Assembly (NCBI GenBank): GCA_023512835.1
Contig: CM042088.1
Location: 38,482,164-38,546,163, forward strand
Direction: 5' to 3'
Source of the DNA: Taxillus chinensis
Taxonomy: Eukaryota > Streptophyta > Magnoliopsida > Santalales > Loranthaceae
DNA: 64,000 nt
This document shows, piece after piece, positions 34,104 to 45,999 of the stretch; within the stretch, counting starts at the first letter, position 1; each line of letters opens with the position of its first letter. The notes under the pieces were generated by a model that saw only the letters and a list, made by a program, of their open reading frames with translations, was not told the origin of the DNA and ran no database searches. The position numbers and the translations under genes were made by a program.

Positions 34104-34262
34104 CATCCTCCTCGTACGTAAACAAAACCTCTCCCATACTGATCTCCATCTTTCGATATCTACCACAAAACAAGCAACTGCAAGGCAAGAAATTAACAGG
34201 GGAAAAAAAAAACAATTTAGGAAAGAAGAAACGAAAGAGGGAGCGGGAGAGAGAAAGAGAAA

Positions 34263-34706
34263 ATGGGGAACTGTTTGAGACGAGACGTGTCGTACTCCGG
34301 GGATTATTGGGCTGACGAAGACCTCTACTGGGAGCAGTGCGCCGGGGGAGATTCTTCGTATAAGAGGCGGCGCGTGGAAAGCACTTCCGGAGGCTGCGGC
34401 CGCCGCTGCGTGGAAAAGGATAGGCTCCTAGTGGTTGAAGTTGGAGACGAGGACGGTATCTCAGCGGCGGAGTCGTCTTCTAACTACCGTAGCTCGAGGG
34501 AGGTCAAGATAAAGATTTCAAGGAAGGAGTTAGAGGAGTTAGTGACGGCTGGTGGCAGAGGAGGCGCCGCTAGTGGGTCGACGGCGGAGCAACTACTGGC
34601 TCGGTTGGTGATCAGCGCTGCCGTCAGTGAAGATCACCGAAACGATTATCTACACCAGCAGCGGACGTGGAGGCCGGCGCTCCAAAGCATACCGGAGATC
34701 AACTGA
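34263..34706 (+). CDS. Small plant-specific protein with N-myristoylation signal
   Basis: An intact single-exon gene of 147 residues. It starts MGNCLRRD: Gly2 with Cys4 is a classic N-myristoylation plus palmitoylation signal, so the product probably sits on the inner face of a membrane. Residues 35-37 are a basic KRRR patch. Residues 81-94 read VKIKISRKELEELV, 108-116 AEQLLARLV, and the C-terminus (136-147) is WRPALQSIPEIN. This motif order is that of an uncharacterised plant family of short MGNC proteins (VKIKI-LEELL, EQLLA-L, WRPALQSIPE). The biochemical role is unknown to me. The start is the first ATG after a purine-rich leader. The coding region is GC-rich, unlike its flanks, and has no defect. 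Confidence 0.88.
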   Translation: MGNCLRRDVSYSGDYWADEDLYWEQCAGGDSSYKRRRVESTSGGCGRRCVEKDRLLVVEVGDEDGISAAESSSNYRSSREVKIKISRKELEELVTAGGRGGAASGSTAEQLLARLVISAAVSEDHRNDYLHQQRTWRPALQSIPEIN

Positions 34707-35737
34707 AGAAGATATATATATATGTGTATATATATATATATAAACCTCACCCAATAAATCCAATCACAAGCACATCAACGCGAAGCCGAGACAGAATCGT
34801 ACGTCGCCATATGTTCATCAGCACATTCCAATCAATGCATGAACTATTGTGCAGAATCATAAATGACGAGCTGTAAATACCATGATCATATTGGGTTTGA
34901 TATTTTACATGCCACTTGCCCTAGGCCCTGTATATGGTTATATTGGATCGAAATCTTAATTATCTTATTGGCCTTCATTCGTTATTGTAAACTCTTAATT
35001 ATCTTATTGGCCTTCATTCGTTACAATATGACTTGGATTTATGATAATCCTAATATTCTACTCACCACTTCAAATGAATGAGTGGGATGACGGTGAGTCC
35101 ACAATTTACGAATAATGTCCCGCATTATACAAATGGGATAGAACTGTGAAGGATCCAGCCTCACCATTGGCTAAACCGGCTAGTTAGTATGACTGTTGTT
35201 CCAATAAGCAAAATTTGTTTGATAAATTTTTAAAAAAGTTTTTTTTTAAATCAGGAGTAATTTAAATATTACTTTTACAAACTGCTTTTCGGCCGTTTAA
35301 AAATTTTAAAATATTAATTTAATCCTTAGACACATCGATCAATTTTTGGGCATAGTTGGGCGGAGTGGGATGGGGATGGGGGTTGGCAGAGGGGCCAACG
35401 GAGGTGGGGGTTAGCAGATGGAGCCGGTGGGGTTAGCAGAGGGTGCCAACGGCCGAATGGAGAGGAGAGAGGGGTTGGGTGGGTTTAATTTTTTCTTTTT
35501 TAATTATAATATAATTAAAAATAATATTTATATCTTTTATATCATACTTACATTTTAAATTTATCAAATATTTATCATATGTTTTTAAAATTTAAAGTAT
35601 TTTTAAAATTATATTTTATTAAATACTCACTTATTTTTACAATAATTTATTTTTTTCAGTACAACTAAAAATATTTTTTTCTAAAAGTACAACATTATTA
35701 AACTAAATCATATCTCCTAAACAATACTCATCCGTGA
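34707..35737. other. 3' flank and AT-rich intergenic DNA
   Basis: It contains a (TA)n run at 34710-34741, a tandem near-repeat CTTAATTATCTTATTGGCCT at about 34951 and 34993, and a G-rich patch at 35350-35480 (GGAGTGGGATGGGGATGGGG type) that does not code. Confidence 0.45.
34951..35021 (+). repeat. Short tandem duplication
   Basis: CTTAATTATCTTATTGGCCT followed by TCATTCGTTA occurs twice in a row, spaced about 42 bases apart. Confidence 0.85.
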
Positions 35738-36308
35738 AAGCATCTCTAATCTTTTAGCAAAAGTTACATTTACCTAAAATCTCTCTCCAATGCATTAATT
35801 ATATCATTAGCAAAAGTTAAAAAAAAAATCAAATAAGACTTTAGCTTTTGTTTTAGCTGACAATGTCACCTCAATAAAGTTGGCAAGTTTCTAACCCAGC
35901 CCCTTTTAATCTTTCGCCACCCCCTCCCCCTCCCCGTGTCTCCCCCTCCCCCTCCCTCGCGCGTCTCCCCTCATCGCACCCCTCATCGCCACCCAGATCT
36001 ATGGCATCATCATCCGCTTGCGTCAACCCGCGGGATCGCTGCCGGAAGTGTCCTTTAAGGTGGAGGTGCCACTATTGATAGTGCACGGCGGCGACAACGT
36101 GGTGTGCGACCCGGTGTGTGGAGGAGCTGCACCAACGCACAAATCAAGAAGGCTTTGATTGGGTTAGAATAGGGTAGTTTGGGAAAAAGAAAATTTAAGC
36201 AAAAGCATAAATGATATAAGATTAGAGTAAGATTAGCTAAAGTAGTACTGTAGCAAGCTAAATGTAGCTTTAATTACCCACTTTAACTAACAAAGATTGA
36301 AGATGCTC
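35738..36308. mobile_element. MITE-like element carrying a gene fragment
   Basis: The left end AAGCATCTCTAATCTTTTAG and the right end, read in reverse, GAGCATCTTCAATCTTTGTT, are imperfect terminal inverted repeats. Subterminal copies of ATCTTA/TAGC and AGCAAAAG motifs also mirror each other. The core (35890-36170) is GC-rich and includes a protein-like fragment (next entry). No clear target duplication was found. The architecture, short TIRs around a captured exon piece, is that of a Pack-TIR element. Confidence 0.6.
36042..36132 (+). pseudogene. Fragment like a monoacylglycerol lipase / caffeoylshikimate esterase exon
   Basis: Read in frame from 36060, the sequence gives VEVPLLIVHGGDNVVCDPVC. 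This resembles the strand-plus-catalytic-Asp segment of plant MAGL-like alpha/beta hydrolases (VPxLxVHGxxDxVxDP, the Asp of the catalytic triad). Just after CDPVC two bases appear to be missing, which shifts the expected EEL into another frame. Upstream, GSLPEVSFK could be the preceding loop. It lies wholly inside the MITE at 35738-36308 and has no start, Ser or His of the triad. Identification is by motif only and would need a protein search. Confidence 0.5.
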
Positions 36309-38760
36309 CGAACTAGCCATTCTTTCAAATTAGCTAAACTTTGCTCCCACTCAAATTTGTTATTGAGCCAAAAGTCCATGATAAAACACTCAATTATTCA
36401 CCACATTAGAAAACTCGATCTAGCTTCTTTTTAAAGAGAATAGTTGTCTACAAGATAAAAGACAACCACTCTGCATGTACTAGTATAGAGCATTCATAGA
36501 AATCAAAATTTATTTTGTCCAATTTTTGTTTTTTAACGCAAACCAAATCAAATCAAGTAAAATTGTTACTGAAATGAAAAGCAAATTAATTTTAAAATTT
36601 AAACTAAATAGTTTTCATTTTTTTTCTTTTTTTCTTTTTGGTTATTTTGAATATTTTATGTGAAACTTTAATACTAAAGGATTTTTATTAAATTTAATTG
36701 ATTTTTTAAAAACAATTAATTTAAATTTGCCCTATGCATAGTTTTATATGACAGTATTATACTTTGTAGATTTCAATTAATAAGAAATAATTAATTAATT
36801 TCAAATAGTGAACTTATAAAATAAAAGGTATAATTAATTAAAATGTATTAATATATGCCGATGGAACAATGCGTAGAAAAAGGTAAGAACAACAAAGATT
36901 TAAGATTTATCCAGTGTTTATGTTAAATTCTACTTTTTTCTTATCACTTATATCTTCTTTTTTATATTACCCGTATTCCAAATGTCCAAAACAATTAAAT
37001 GTACCGAGTGTTAGGATAACTGCGATGTAAAACAACGTTTTATTCTAATTTGAAAAAATATCTATTATTTAATGAAATAAAGAAAATCAAATTTGTTTAA
37101 ATATAAGTTAGATTATATATGTGTTTTATTTTATTGTATGATAAAGTTTTATGAGTCTCTAATATTTGTTAAAGATTTCCTATTAGACTAACTATAAATT
37201 ATATGTTCACAATCTATAAAAGTTTAAACACTTTATTTTGATAAGATTGACTATTTTTATAGTAAGTGTGATTTAATTTTGAATCATTATAATTTTTAAG
37301 AAGTTTATAAATGGTGGCACCCATATATTCTTACTTGAACATGACCGTGGTAGAATAAGATTTTTAATGAATTTATGTTTTATTATATGAAAAAATTTAC
37401 ATTTTATCATTTTAATGGTTAGACATATCTTTGTTATAGATTGTTGTAAATTTATTTAATTAATCATAGAGTGAATTTTTGATCTTTAATTGTGACTTAA
37501 ACTGAAACTAATAATTAATAATTTAATTAATTAGTCTAATTAATTAATTAATTATTAAAGTTTTGACTATATATGTCCATTTGATCCCTCTATTAACATC
37601 ATATAATTTTATATGGAGCAATGTATTTTTTTAGGAAATTAATCAATCTATTTGAAGAAATTTAAAAATACAATATGTGTCCATAAATTTATTTTAAAAT
37701 TAAATAAATAAAGCATAATTATTCGTTTAATGAGATTAAATGAATAATAAAATTAAATTTATTTATTTTTAATATTTAATTATCCTATCAATTTAAAGAG
37801 TTTAAATTATAAGAGAATATATGTAAAATTACTGGTCATAAATTTGTAATTTATTGTAAGATTAACTTAAGGGCAATTAAATAAAGACATGGATTATTCA
37901 TTAGGTCTTGATAGAGCCTATTACATTCCCGCACAACCTTATTGCTCATTGGGAAGGTGAATAATAAAGAAAATTAGTGGTATTGAATTTATAGTACTGG
38001 AATCTCTCTTGAAGCATGTTCATGGTTCAAAAATCAAAGGAATGAGAGTTTGTGATATATTGCCCCTTTAATGTTAGTATTTTAAAACTCATTTTTGGTG
38101 ATTATGTGCTTATTTGCTTATGTTTATGATCTTGTAGAACGTTATAAAATTTTAAAATACCATTCCATTGCGGTGTAAGCTTTGATTTCTAGAATTTTAT
38201 TTTTAAAAAATAAAAAATATCAATTTTCAAAAATATAGAAAGCATATATAACTTGTTTTCTTAAAGACCACCAACTATATGGAATTATATATTTCATAAG
38301 TTTTATTGAAGGAGGTTGCTGGGGCTATAAATGAACCAAATTGAACAGAATAGGAAGGTGTTTGAACACGAACCTTAAACTAAGGTGTGAACACTTATTC
38401 GCAAACGATAATCAAATTAATTGTAAATTCTAAAAATTCATTTATGAGACTCAAAAACTACAAACTTGTCTCAAATGCTTTTGAAATGTTACTTTTGTTT
38501 ATTTTATAAGCAAAAGCAGCAATAAGTGTTTTTATAAATATAAACAAAAAAACACTTATAAAAATGTTTATATTTTTTAAAAATAAAAAGCATAAGCAAT
38601 TTAAAAATTACTTTTCAAAACTGCTTTACCAGGGAAAAAAATTTAAAATTTTAAAATACTATCACCAACCTTAAATAATAATAAAAATTCTCTCAATCCA
38701 TCTCTCAACGATAAGCTTAAATTATTTTTATATTTTTAAAAGTAGAAAATAATAAAGAAA
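36309..38760. other. AT-rich intergenic DNA
   Basis: Long AT-rich sequence with TTAATTAA runs (37526-37560) and no recognisable element or gene. Confidence 0.5.
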
Positions 38761-38801
38761 ATAATTCTTTCTTATTTTTTTTATTAAGAGATGAGAGATT
38801 T

Positions 38802-38826
<25 letters not shown>
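38802..38826. repeat. (TA)n microsatellite
   Basis: A TA run of about 25 bases. Confidence 0.9.
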
Positions 38827-38833
<7 letters not shown>

Positions 38834-38933
38834 AATAGGATGACTTAGATTAGGAAATAAACCTATTAGGAAACTACATAATTATAAATATATGACAACT
38901 AATTAATTGAGAATTTTTTTCCAATTGTCCCTC

Positions 38934-39965
38934 TCAAGTTGGCGTAAAGATATCACATATGCCCAACTTGGACAAAGTTGTATGGAAAGAAGCACTAATA
39001 ATTTCATGAGTCATCATATCAGTTAATTGATCAGTTCTCTTAATGTAGGAAACTTCTATTACACCAGAATTTATATTATCCTTGATGTAATTCCTATTGA
39101 GTTTAATATGCTTAGTATGATCATGTTGTACTGGATTATTAGTTATCTTGATAGCAAGTGTGTTATCACAAAAGAGTATCACTAGCTTCTAAGGGTTATT
39201 TATAACTAAGGTCTTACAAATGAATATGTAGCCTTGTGAGCTCTTGAGTAGCATAATGAAGAACATGATATTCAAACGCACTAGACAAAGAAACCACACT
39301 TTGTTTCTTGTTCTACCAAGTGACTAAATTATCACCCACAAATGATATATATCTTGAAGTAGACTTTTTGTCCAGTTTAGACCCAGTAAAGTTAGAGTCA
39401 GTGTATCACATAATGTCTAGATGTCTGTGTTTGAAAAACAGAATACATTTGCCTAGAGAAGACTTCAAATAAGTCAGAATATGGTCTACAACACCCATAT
39501 ATTGATCACTTGAATTATGCATGAATTTACTCACAATACTAATTGCATACGAAATATCAGGCTTAATGTGAGTTAGATAAATTAATTTTCCCACCAACTT
39601 CTAATATCTCTCTTTATTCATTGGAACCTGATCAAGATAAATAGTTAAACTATGGTTCATCTCAATAAAAATATTAGCAAGTGCGCAAGTCAAGTTACGA
39701 GTTTCAACTAGGAGGTCCAGAACATAATTCTGTTGAGAGAGAAAGATTCTCTGTTTGGATCGGGATACTTCAATGCCAATGAAATATTTTAAAGCCCCCA
39801 AGTCTTTCATCTCAAACTCCTTTATCAAATAACCACGAAGCTTTTCTATATCAGATATGTTATTACCTGTAACAATCATATCAACATAAACAAGTAGCAA
39901 AATAATATCATCACCATCTTTTTTATAAAATAGAGTATGATCAGTCAAAGATTACTTGAAACCAT
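38934..39965 (-). pseudogene. Ty1-copia RT/RNase H remnant
   Basis: Minus-strand frames give, in order: DHTLFYKKDGDDIILLLVYVD then MIVTGNN (39948-39601), LGALKYFIGIEVSRSKQRIF and LSQQNYVLDLL, then MVGKLIYLTHIKPDISYAIS (39597-39406), and a C-terminal RNase H part with CDNTLAIKITNNPVQHDHTKHI (39182-38934). This is the copia order. The catalytic YVDD box has lost one Asp (reads YVDM), and stops or shifts lie near 39600, 39400-39190 and 39950. The upstream end is cut at about 39965 where the inverted-repeat structure begins; gag, protease and integrase are missing. Sequence 38760-38933 may be 3' LTR remnant but has no verifiable boundary. Confidence 0.85.
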
Positions 39966-39990
39966 ATTCCTACATTAAATAAATAAATGT

Positions 39991-40476
39991 TGCTGACAGG
40001 TTTTGAACCCAAGACCTCACCCATACCTGGATAGCTGCTAAACCATTAGGCTAACTCAGTTTTATTATTTAAGCTTATGTAAATGATATATATACTTATT
40101 ATGTCACATATAAATAATAGTAATAATAATTATTAATAATAATATTAATATTACTAATTATAATTATAATTATTAATATTAATAAATAATACATATTTTA
40201 TTTTAAAAATAAAAGTAATTACAAAGTGTATATATATATATTTAAATTATAATAATAACTAAATGTACTATTACTATTTTGATATAAAATACAAATTAAT
40301 TATATTTAAATTTAGTTTTAAATTTATTAATAAATTGATTTATGATTAGGTGATCCAATCAAATATCATTTGATTGAAAATGTATTAATATTGAAACTAA
40401 CAATATCATTTAAATATTTTATTACTTTTAATTTAAATATGAAATACATACTATCAAATGTCAAAGTCACTCTCAC
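39991..40476 (-). repeat. Left arm of a large inverted repeat with tRNA-like end
   Basis: This segment is the imperfect reverse complement of 43911-44366 along its length. Its outer 80 bases, read on the minus strand, contain TAGCCTAATGG (like the tRNA A-box) and, about 44 bases further, GGTTCAAAACC (like the B-box), spacing normal for a tRNA or tRNA-derived SINE. The rest of the arm is AT-rich with AAT/ATT runs. Confidence 0.7.
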
Positions 40477-40482
40477 AATGCA

Positions 40483-42652
40483 TGTAAAGACTCGTATTTG
40501 GGTAGTTTTGAGAGATAGTCATTCTATGGGAATGTAACTATCCTGGATGGTAGTGTAGCCGTCAATGTGAGCATTTTGACCGTACTTGGGCCCGATTTGA
40601 GTCGGGGCCCCGTTTGACCCGATTATTGACTTTTTGGGGTTTATTGGTTGACTTTGCGTTTGAGCGATCATTTGAGTGTGATAATATCTCGAACAGTGTT
40701 GTGCTCGTTATTTCGAGCGTTTTGACAATAATTTGACTCAATTTGGAGTTCGTGACCTCGGGAGGTCAATTATTGCGTTCGGGTCAATTATTGCTGGGAG
40801 GCCAATTATTGGCAACGGTATATATATAATTAAGAACTGCCTTATATCTTTAATTGCCAATTATTGGTACGTGCATGTTTGAGCAAGAGAGAGAGAGAGA
40901 GAGAAGGTGAAGAGCGTAGAGCTTTCTTGGCGATTTTGGGGCGATTGGAGCTCGTGGATCGCAAATAATCTTCCAGGTAGGTGTCCTTAACTGTCTTATT
41001 TCGATCCTATCTCTGAATATGTGATCTGTGGATGTATGAGTGTGTATTTTATGAGGGTTGAGAAGTCAACCATGGAGGTCTAGATTTAGATCTAGATGAA
41101 TATATGATTTGTGTGTATTTATGATGTTATCGTGCGAATTAGAGGCGTTTAGGACGCGTTTTGAGGTAAATATTGCAGTTTATTGCGTAAAACATATGTT
41201 TATGAGCGTCTGGGGGTCACTGGGTTGCTTCCAGACGAAGAACAGGCAAAAACGATGATGAACAGTACCTTAGGCGAGTTTTAGAGTCGACGGACCGGTC
41301 AAGACTATGGAGTCGGGAATGTGGAGTCAGCAGCTATGGAGTCGCAGCTTCATAGTCAGCAGCCTATGGAGTCAACAACTTAGTTAGTCCGGATCAGTAG
41401 TCCGGAGGAGTTAGTCCGGATCGCAAGCATCGGTTCACAAAGATCAAATCCGTAGCGGTGAAACAAGATTCGCAAGATGCTGGCCGCGACCGGACCGGAC
41501 ATTTACATTGTAAACCATTATGCCTCAAGTATTATACTTAAGTTACAATGTAAATAACGAAATACCCCCCATTTGGATTCAAAGAAAAATACTAGAAAAA
41601 TTAATTCCCACTATTTCAAAATGTGAAAATTGGGATTTAGTGTAAAATCTCGGAAAAACCCAAAAGTTCGTAGTGGTGAGTTTTTGGAAAGTGGGGTTAG
41701 ACATCTCAGAAAAATCCCCAAAAATCAGATTATCTTATTTATGATAAGGGAACCCAATGCCGGGACTTTTAATTTCAAGAAAATAGTCGCTATGAGTACT
41801 TCCTTCATAAATCAAGGGTTGAGGATTTACTTGTGAAGACCGGCTACAATTCTAAAGGAAATGTTGAGAATGACATGCCATACTAATGTTAGTATGTTGA
41901 TGTGAGGTATTGGGGCATGGATTCCGTGACTTGTTTGGGTTCTCACCGTGATGCACCGATGGTGCTATGTGGTTGACGTGGCGGGCATATGCACCGATGG
42001 CGGCCCGTGTGGCGACTATGGCCGGGCATATTGTCTTGTGGACAGGCTAAGGCCTGAGTTGAGCCATTGAGCTCGTGGAGCTAGGGCCGAGTGCCCTGAG
42101 CTGGGATCCCATGGAGGATCGTGGACAAGTTGTCCTGATGTTTGTTGCGGTCGAGTCCTGATGATTGTGCACACTACACGGTGCACAAGTACACCGAGCA
42201 TATAGTATAGACTTATATGTGTTGCATGATGTGGAGTGTTAGGGTCACCTACTGAGCTTGTCACTCACCCCTACTTGTTGTTTACCCTTTTCAGGTGTGA
42301 CCCGAGACTAGTGGAGGACTTTCTTCCAGGAGGACGCCCAGATTTCCGATGTATGATCTGATTATATTCCAGTATTGTTTTATGTGATATCCCGGACATG
42401 GGTCCGTGGACGATTGTATTTGCATACCGTATGATGTGATGTCTGTATGACTGTTTGACTCTTTGTATGCATGATGATATATGGGAAAGTACGGGATTAC
42501 CCTTGATGTATGATCGTACAGGGTTGCATATTTGAGACAAGACCGCGGTGTAGTCTCTATTGGTGCTAGTCACCAACCCCTTGACTTTTCGGGTGCGGGC
42601 AAGGGGAAGTCATGTACCCGGTTCCGGGTTCCCTGGAATTCGGGGCGTGACA
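40483..42652 (+). mobile_element. Solo LTR 2 (Tekay-like gypsy), plus orientation
   Basis: It begins TGTAAAGACTCGTATTTGGG and ends ATTCGGGGCGTGACA. Exact target duplications ATGCA lie at 40478-40482 and 42653-42657. There are no internal domains on either side. It matches solo LTR 1 in inverse orientation throughout, including the TTATTGCTGGGAGGCCAATT region and the AACCACATAGCACCATCGGT block (inverse here). A GC-balanced body contrasts with the very AT-rich host sequence. 2170 bases long. Confidence 0.9.
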
Positions 42653-42657
42653 ATGCA

Positions 42658-43009
42658 TGACTCATATTATGAATAAAATAATTTGTAGACGAACATTAAT
42701 TAGATTCAAACTTTGTTTTGACAAATATTAATATGTTGATTTAATAATAAATAATCTAATTAAATATTATTTGATTGAATAATTATATGATTACTTATGT
42801 TATATGTAATATCTTAGTTCATACTAATATACTATATAATTATATCACTTATATTTTATATGTTTGTATTTTATATTAAAACATTATTTATACTTGTTAA
42901 TATTATTTTTATTAAAATATAAGTATATATACTTTGTAATTGATATTCTTTTTAAAGTAAAACATTTACTCCTTATTATTATTATTATTATCATTAATAT
43001 TAATAGTAA

Positions 43010-43040
<31 letters not shown>

Positions 43041-43529
43041 GCTATTAATACTATTTATATGTTACATTTAAAGTATATACACTAACACTAATTATGTAAA
43101 TATAGTAACAATAATCATCTATGATATATATATATTTATCAACAAACTCTCTCGACATCGGTTATTTGACTTTTGATATTCAATAATTATCATATTACTT
43201 ATGTTATATATGATATATATATAATTATATAATTGTCACTATATATATATATATGCACTTATAAATTATAATCAATAAGTAATGACTTGAGCATCGAGTA
43301 ATAATAATTTAAATAATACAATTATCATTGGTAATAAATGATAACACATTAGTGAGAACCTAATTATTATAATTATATAATATAGTTATCATATTACTTT
43401 TGTTATAAGCAATATGATAGTATGATAAGTCGTGTTTCTCAAACTTGTTACCCTTAATGTAATTAAAATGATCAATAATATGATTATTTTTGTATAAGGC
43501 TAGTTATTAAGTGTAAGTGTGTGTGTGTG

Positions 43530-43575
<46 letters not shown>

Positions 43576-43910
43576 TTTGGCATGATAATTACATATATAC
43601 ACTATTATAATTATAACTAATGTTATTAGTTAATTAAACAATACTAAAAAGTTTGATATATTATCTAATACATGGTGAGAGTTAAATTTGACTTTTGATA
43701 GTATGCATTTCATATTTAGGTTAAAAACTTAAGTAATAAATCATGTAAATAATATTACAAGTTTATATATAAATTTATTTATCTATCAAATAATACTTGA
43801 TTTAATCATTTAGTTTTAAATACATATTAATAAATTTAAAACTAAATTTCAATAAAATTAATATGAATAATATCCATATTTTATTTTATGTGTGATATGA
43901 GTCATCCACG
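42658..43910. repeat. AT-rich spacer of the inverted repeat, with degraded arm copies
   Basis: Contains (ATT)n at 42973-43040, (AT)n at 43533-43572, and stretches resembling the arms in direct order: GTGAGAGTTAAATTTGACTT then TGATAGTATGCATTTCATAT at 43676-43720 against 43911-43960, and TATATACTTTGTAATTGATA at 42927. The spacer may therefore itself be built of older copies of the arm. Confidence 0.55.
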
Positions 43911-44366
43911 GTGAGAGTGACTTTCGAGTTTTTAGACATTTGATAGTATGTATTTCATATTTGAATTAAAAGTAATAAAATAGTTAAATGATATTATTAG
44001 TTTAAATATTAATATATTTTTAATCAAATAACATTTGATTGGATCACCTAATCATAAATCAATTTATTAATAAATTTAAAAATAAATTTGAATCTAATTA
44101 ATTTGTATTTTATATCAAAGTAGTAATAGTACATTTAATTTTTATTATAATACAAATATATATACTTTGTAATTACTTTTATTTTTAAAATAAAGTATAT
44201 ATTATTTATTAATATTAATAATTATAATTATTATTACTATTATTTATATGTGACATAATAAATATATATATCATTTACATAAGCTTAAATAACAAAATTG
44301 AGTTAGGTTGTTGGTTAAGCACTTATCCAGGCATGGGTGAGGTTTTGAGTTCAAAACTTGTCAGCT
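43911..44366 (+). repeat. Right arm of the large inverted repeat with tRNA-like end
   Basis: Complement of 39991-40476. It starts GGTGAGAGTGACTTT and ends GAGTTCAAAACTTGTCAGC. On the plus strand its tip carries GTTAGGTTGTTGGTTAAGC (A-box region) and GAGTTCAAAACTT (weakened B-box). Confidence 0.7.
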
Positions 44367-45260
44367 TCATTTTATTTTGCATGAATTTACATGCATGGGA
44401 CGAAACAACAAATAATCGGGTAAACATGAAAAAATATCTGTCCCATCGCAATCGGATACAGATAAAATTGCCATCTCTAGTCTCAATTGACCAAACCAAG
44501 CCCATAATTATAGTATTATTGTGGTGTATCTTTTTTCACCTAACTACACTCGGAAACACACACACACTATATATATATATATATAATTTAATGTTTAAAA
44601 CGATAGGAGATACAAGCATAAAGGGTAGTTGCGTCATACCCACAGAACATATACATGGATGACCAAAAACGTTACACGTAGTTTCCGACAAGAATGCGAC
44701 CGAAAATTGCAAGCATTTGCCGTCGCTACGTGACAATCATATCACCCGATAGAGCGAAAACGTTAATATTAGAACGGGCCGGAACGTCCTCAGTGTTGAA
44801 ACCAACCCGGCTTGAATCAGGCGCTCCAGAATTGGCTTGGGACAGTGTCACAGTGAAGGAGAATTAGTGAGTGGGACCGGTTTGCAATTCTTTAATCCTC
44901 AGGGCCTTCCATCTTTTACACTAAACATGGGCCTGTCAATGTGAGGACTTGGGCTAAAATGCCCTATCTTCTTTTTATTTAATAAATAAAAAATAAAAAG
45001 TCATTAAATAATACACACAATCGAAATATTATATTTAAATTTATATAATATTATTTAGTATGACAAAAAATACTAATCATTCTATAATTATTAAATTATT
45101 ATCTTTATTTTTAAATTATTAAAAATTATACTTACATAAAAATAAATATGAAATATTATTTAAATAATATAAAAAGTAATTAATGAGATTTAATATATAC
45201 TTGCATAAAGACGAAAAAAATAATTTAAATTTATAAACCGAACGAAATGATGAGAGAGTT
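44367..45260. other. Intergenic DNA
   Basis: 44400-44481 resembles the ends of the 4039-4239 element (TTGCCATCTCTAG). (AC)n-(TA)n lies at 44559-44584. 44600-44880 is of balanced composition without a clear frame. The rest is AT-rich. Confidence 0.4.
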
Positions 45261-45895
45261 TTGTGGGGCCCGTGCGGAATTAACGATAAAATTGTCTGGC
45301 TCGTGATTTCTAGAATCATGGGGGGCTGGCACACCGAATCTTTGGGCAGGCTGGGCCTAGGGAGTAGAATTAGAAGTAGAATTAAAGTTGTGAAGCTTCA
45401 ATCAATCGTAAATGAGCGTTTGCATTGGAGCTGTGCCGTCACGGGTGCAGAGCTGCTGAACATACAACCGAAGCGTCTCCTCTCCGGACTCCGGCTAGGG
45501 CCGGCCAGCTGCTTACATTGGGAGCAACCGTCGTGCGCTGCTGCGGGGGAAAGGACAGCACCTATGTTCCTCTTAAAGTTGTCTTGTCGGAAATTAATGG
45601 CGCGTTCAACGTGTGAAGACAGGAGACAGCCAGACAGGAGGACGTTACACTTGAATCCAAGGCGCAGTAGGCCCGTCATCGGAGGTCAAGTGCACCGTCT
45701 TCGGGTCACGAGCTGGCTTCTTCAACGAAGTATCCGCAGCAGGCAGCGCAAGGGCCTGCGTGTCGGCACACTCACGGAATCTGCGACAGCCACGGGCGGG
45801 AGAGGGAGGTGCTCGCCAGCCTGCACAGACCCCGAGGAAGCAGACGCGCCCTATTTTTCCCATATGTTTCGTCCACTTTTTTTTTTGTTTTTTCT
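45261..45895. other. GC-rich island with overlapping open frames on both strands
   Basis: About 600 bases are much more GC-rich than the flanks and stay open on the plus strand (263 codons from 45261, though the last part from 45870 reads into AT-rich DNA) and in part on the minus strand. The plus product is Arg/Ser/Leu-rich without any motif I know. There is no intron junction, signal peptide or homology. It could be a captured fragment, an exon of a lost gene, or a CpG-rich relic. Confidence 0.3.
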
Positions 45896-45999
45896 AACAC
45901 GCTTCGTCCGCGCGCAGCTGCCTCGTGGCGTGCAAAATAATTGCGGCATTCCTGTTTTGTACGAAAAAATTATAAAACTTTGTCATACAAGTTTTTGGT

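Noticed and set aside
35340..35480. G-rich patch as a gene or regulatory island
   Set aside because: It consists of imperfect GGGGATGG/GGCCAACGG repeats with no open frame or conserved motif.
39991..40070. A functional tRNA gene
   Set aside because: A- and B-box-like motifs are present, but I could not pair an acceptor stem or a normal anticodon arm, so only a tRNA-derived repeat is claimed.
42973..43040. Isoleucine-rich frame around the ATT run
   Set aside because: It is a trinucleotide microsatellite.
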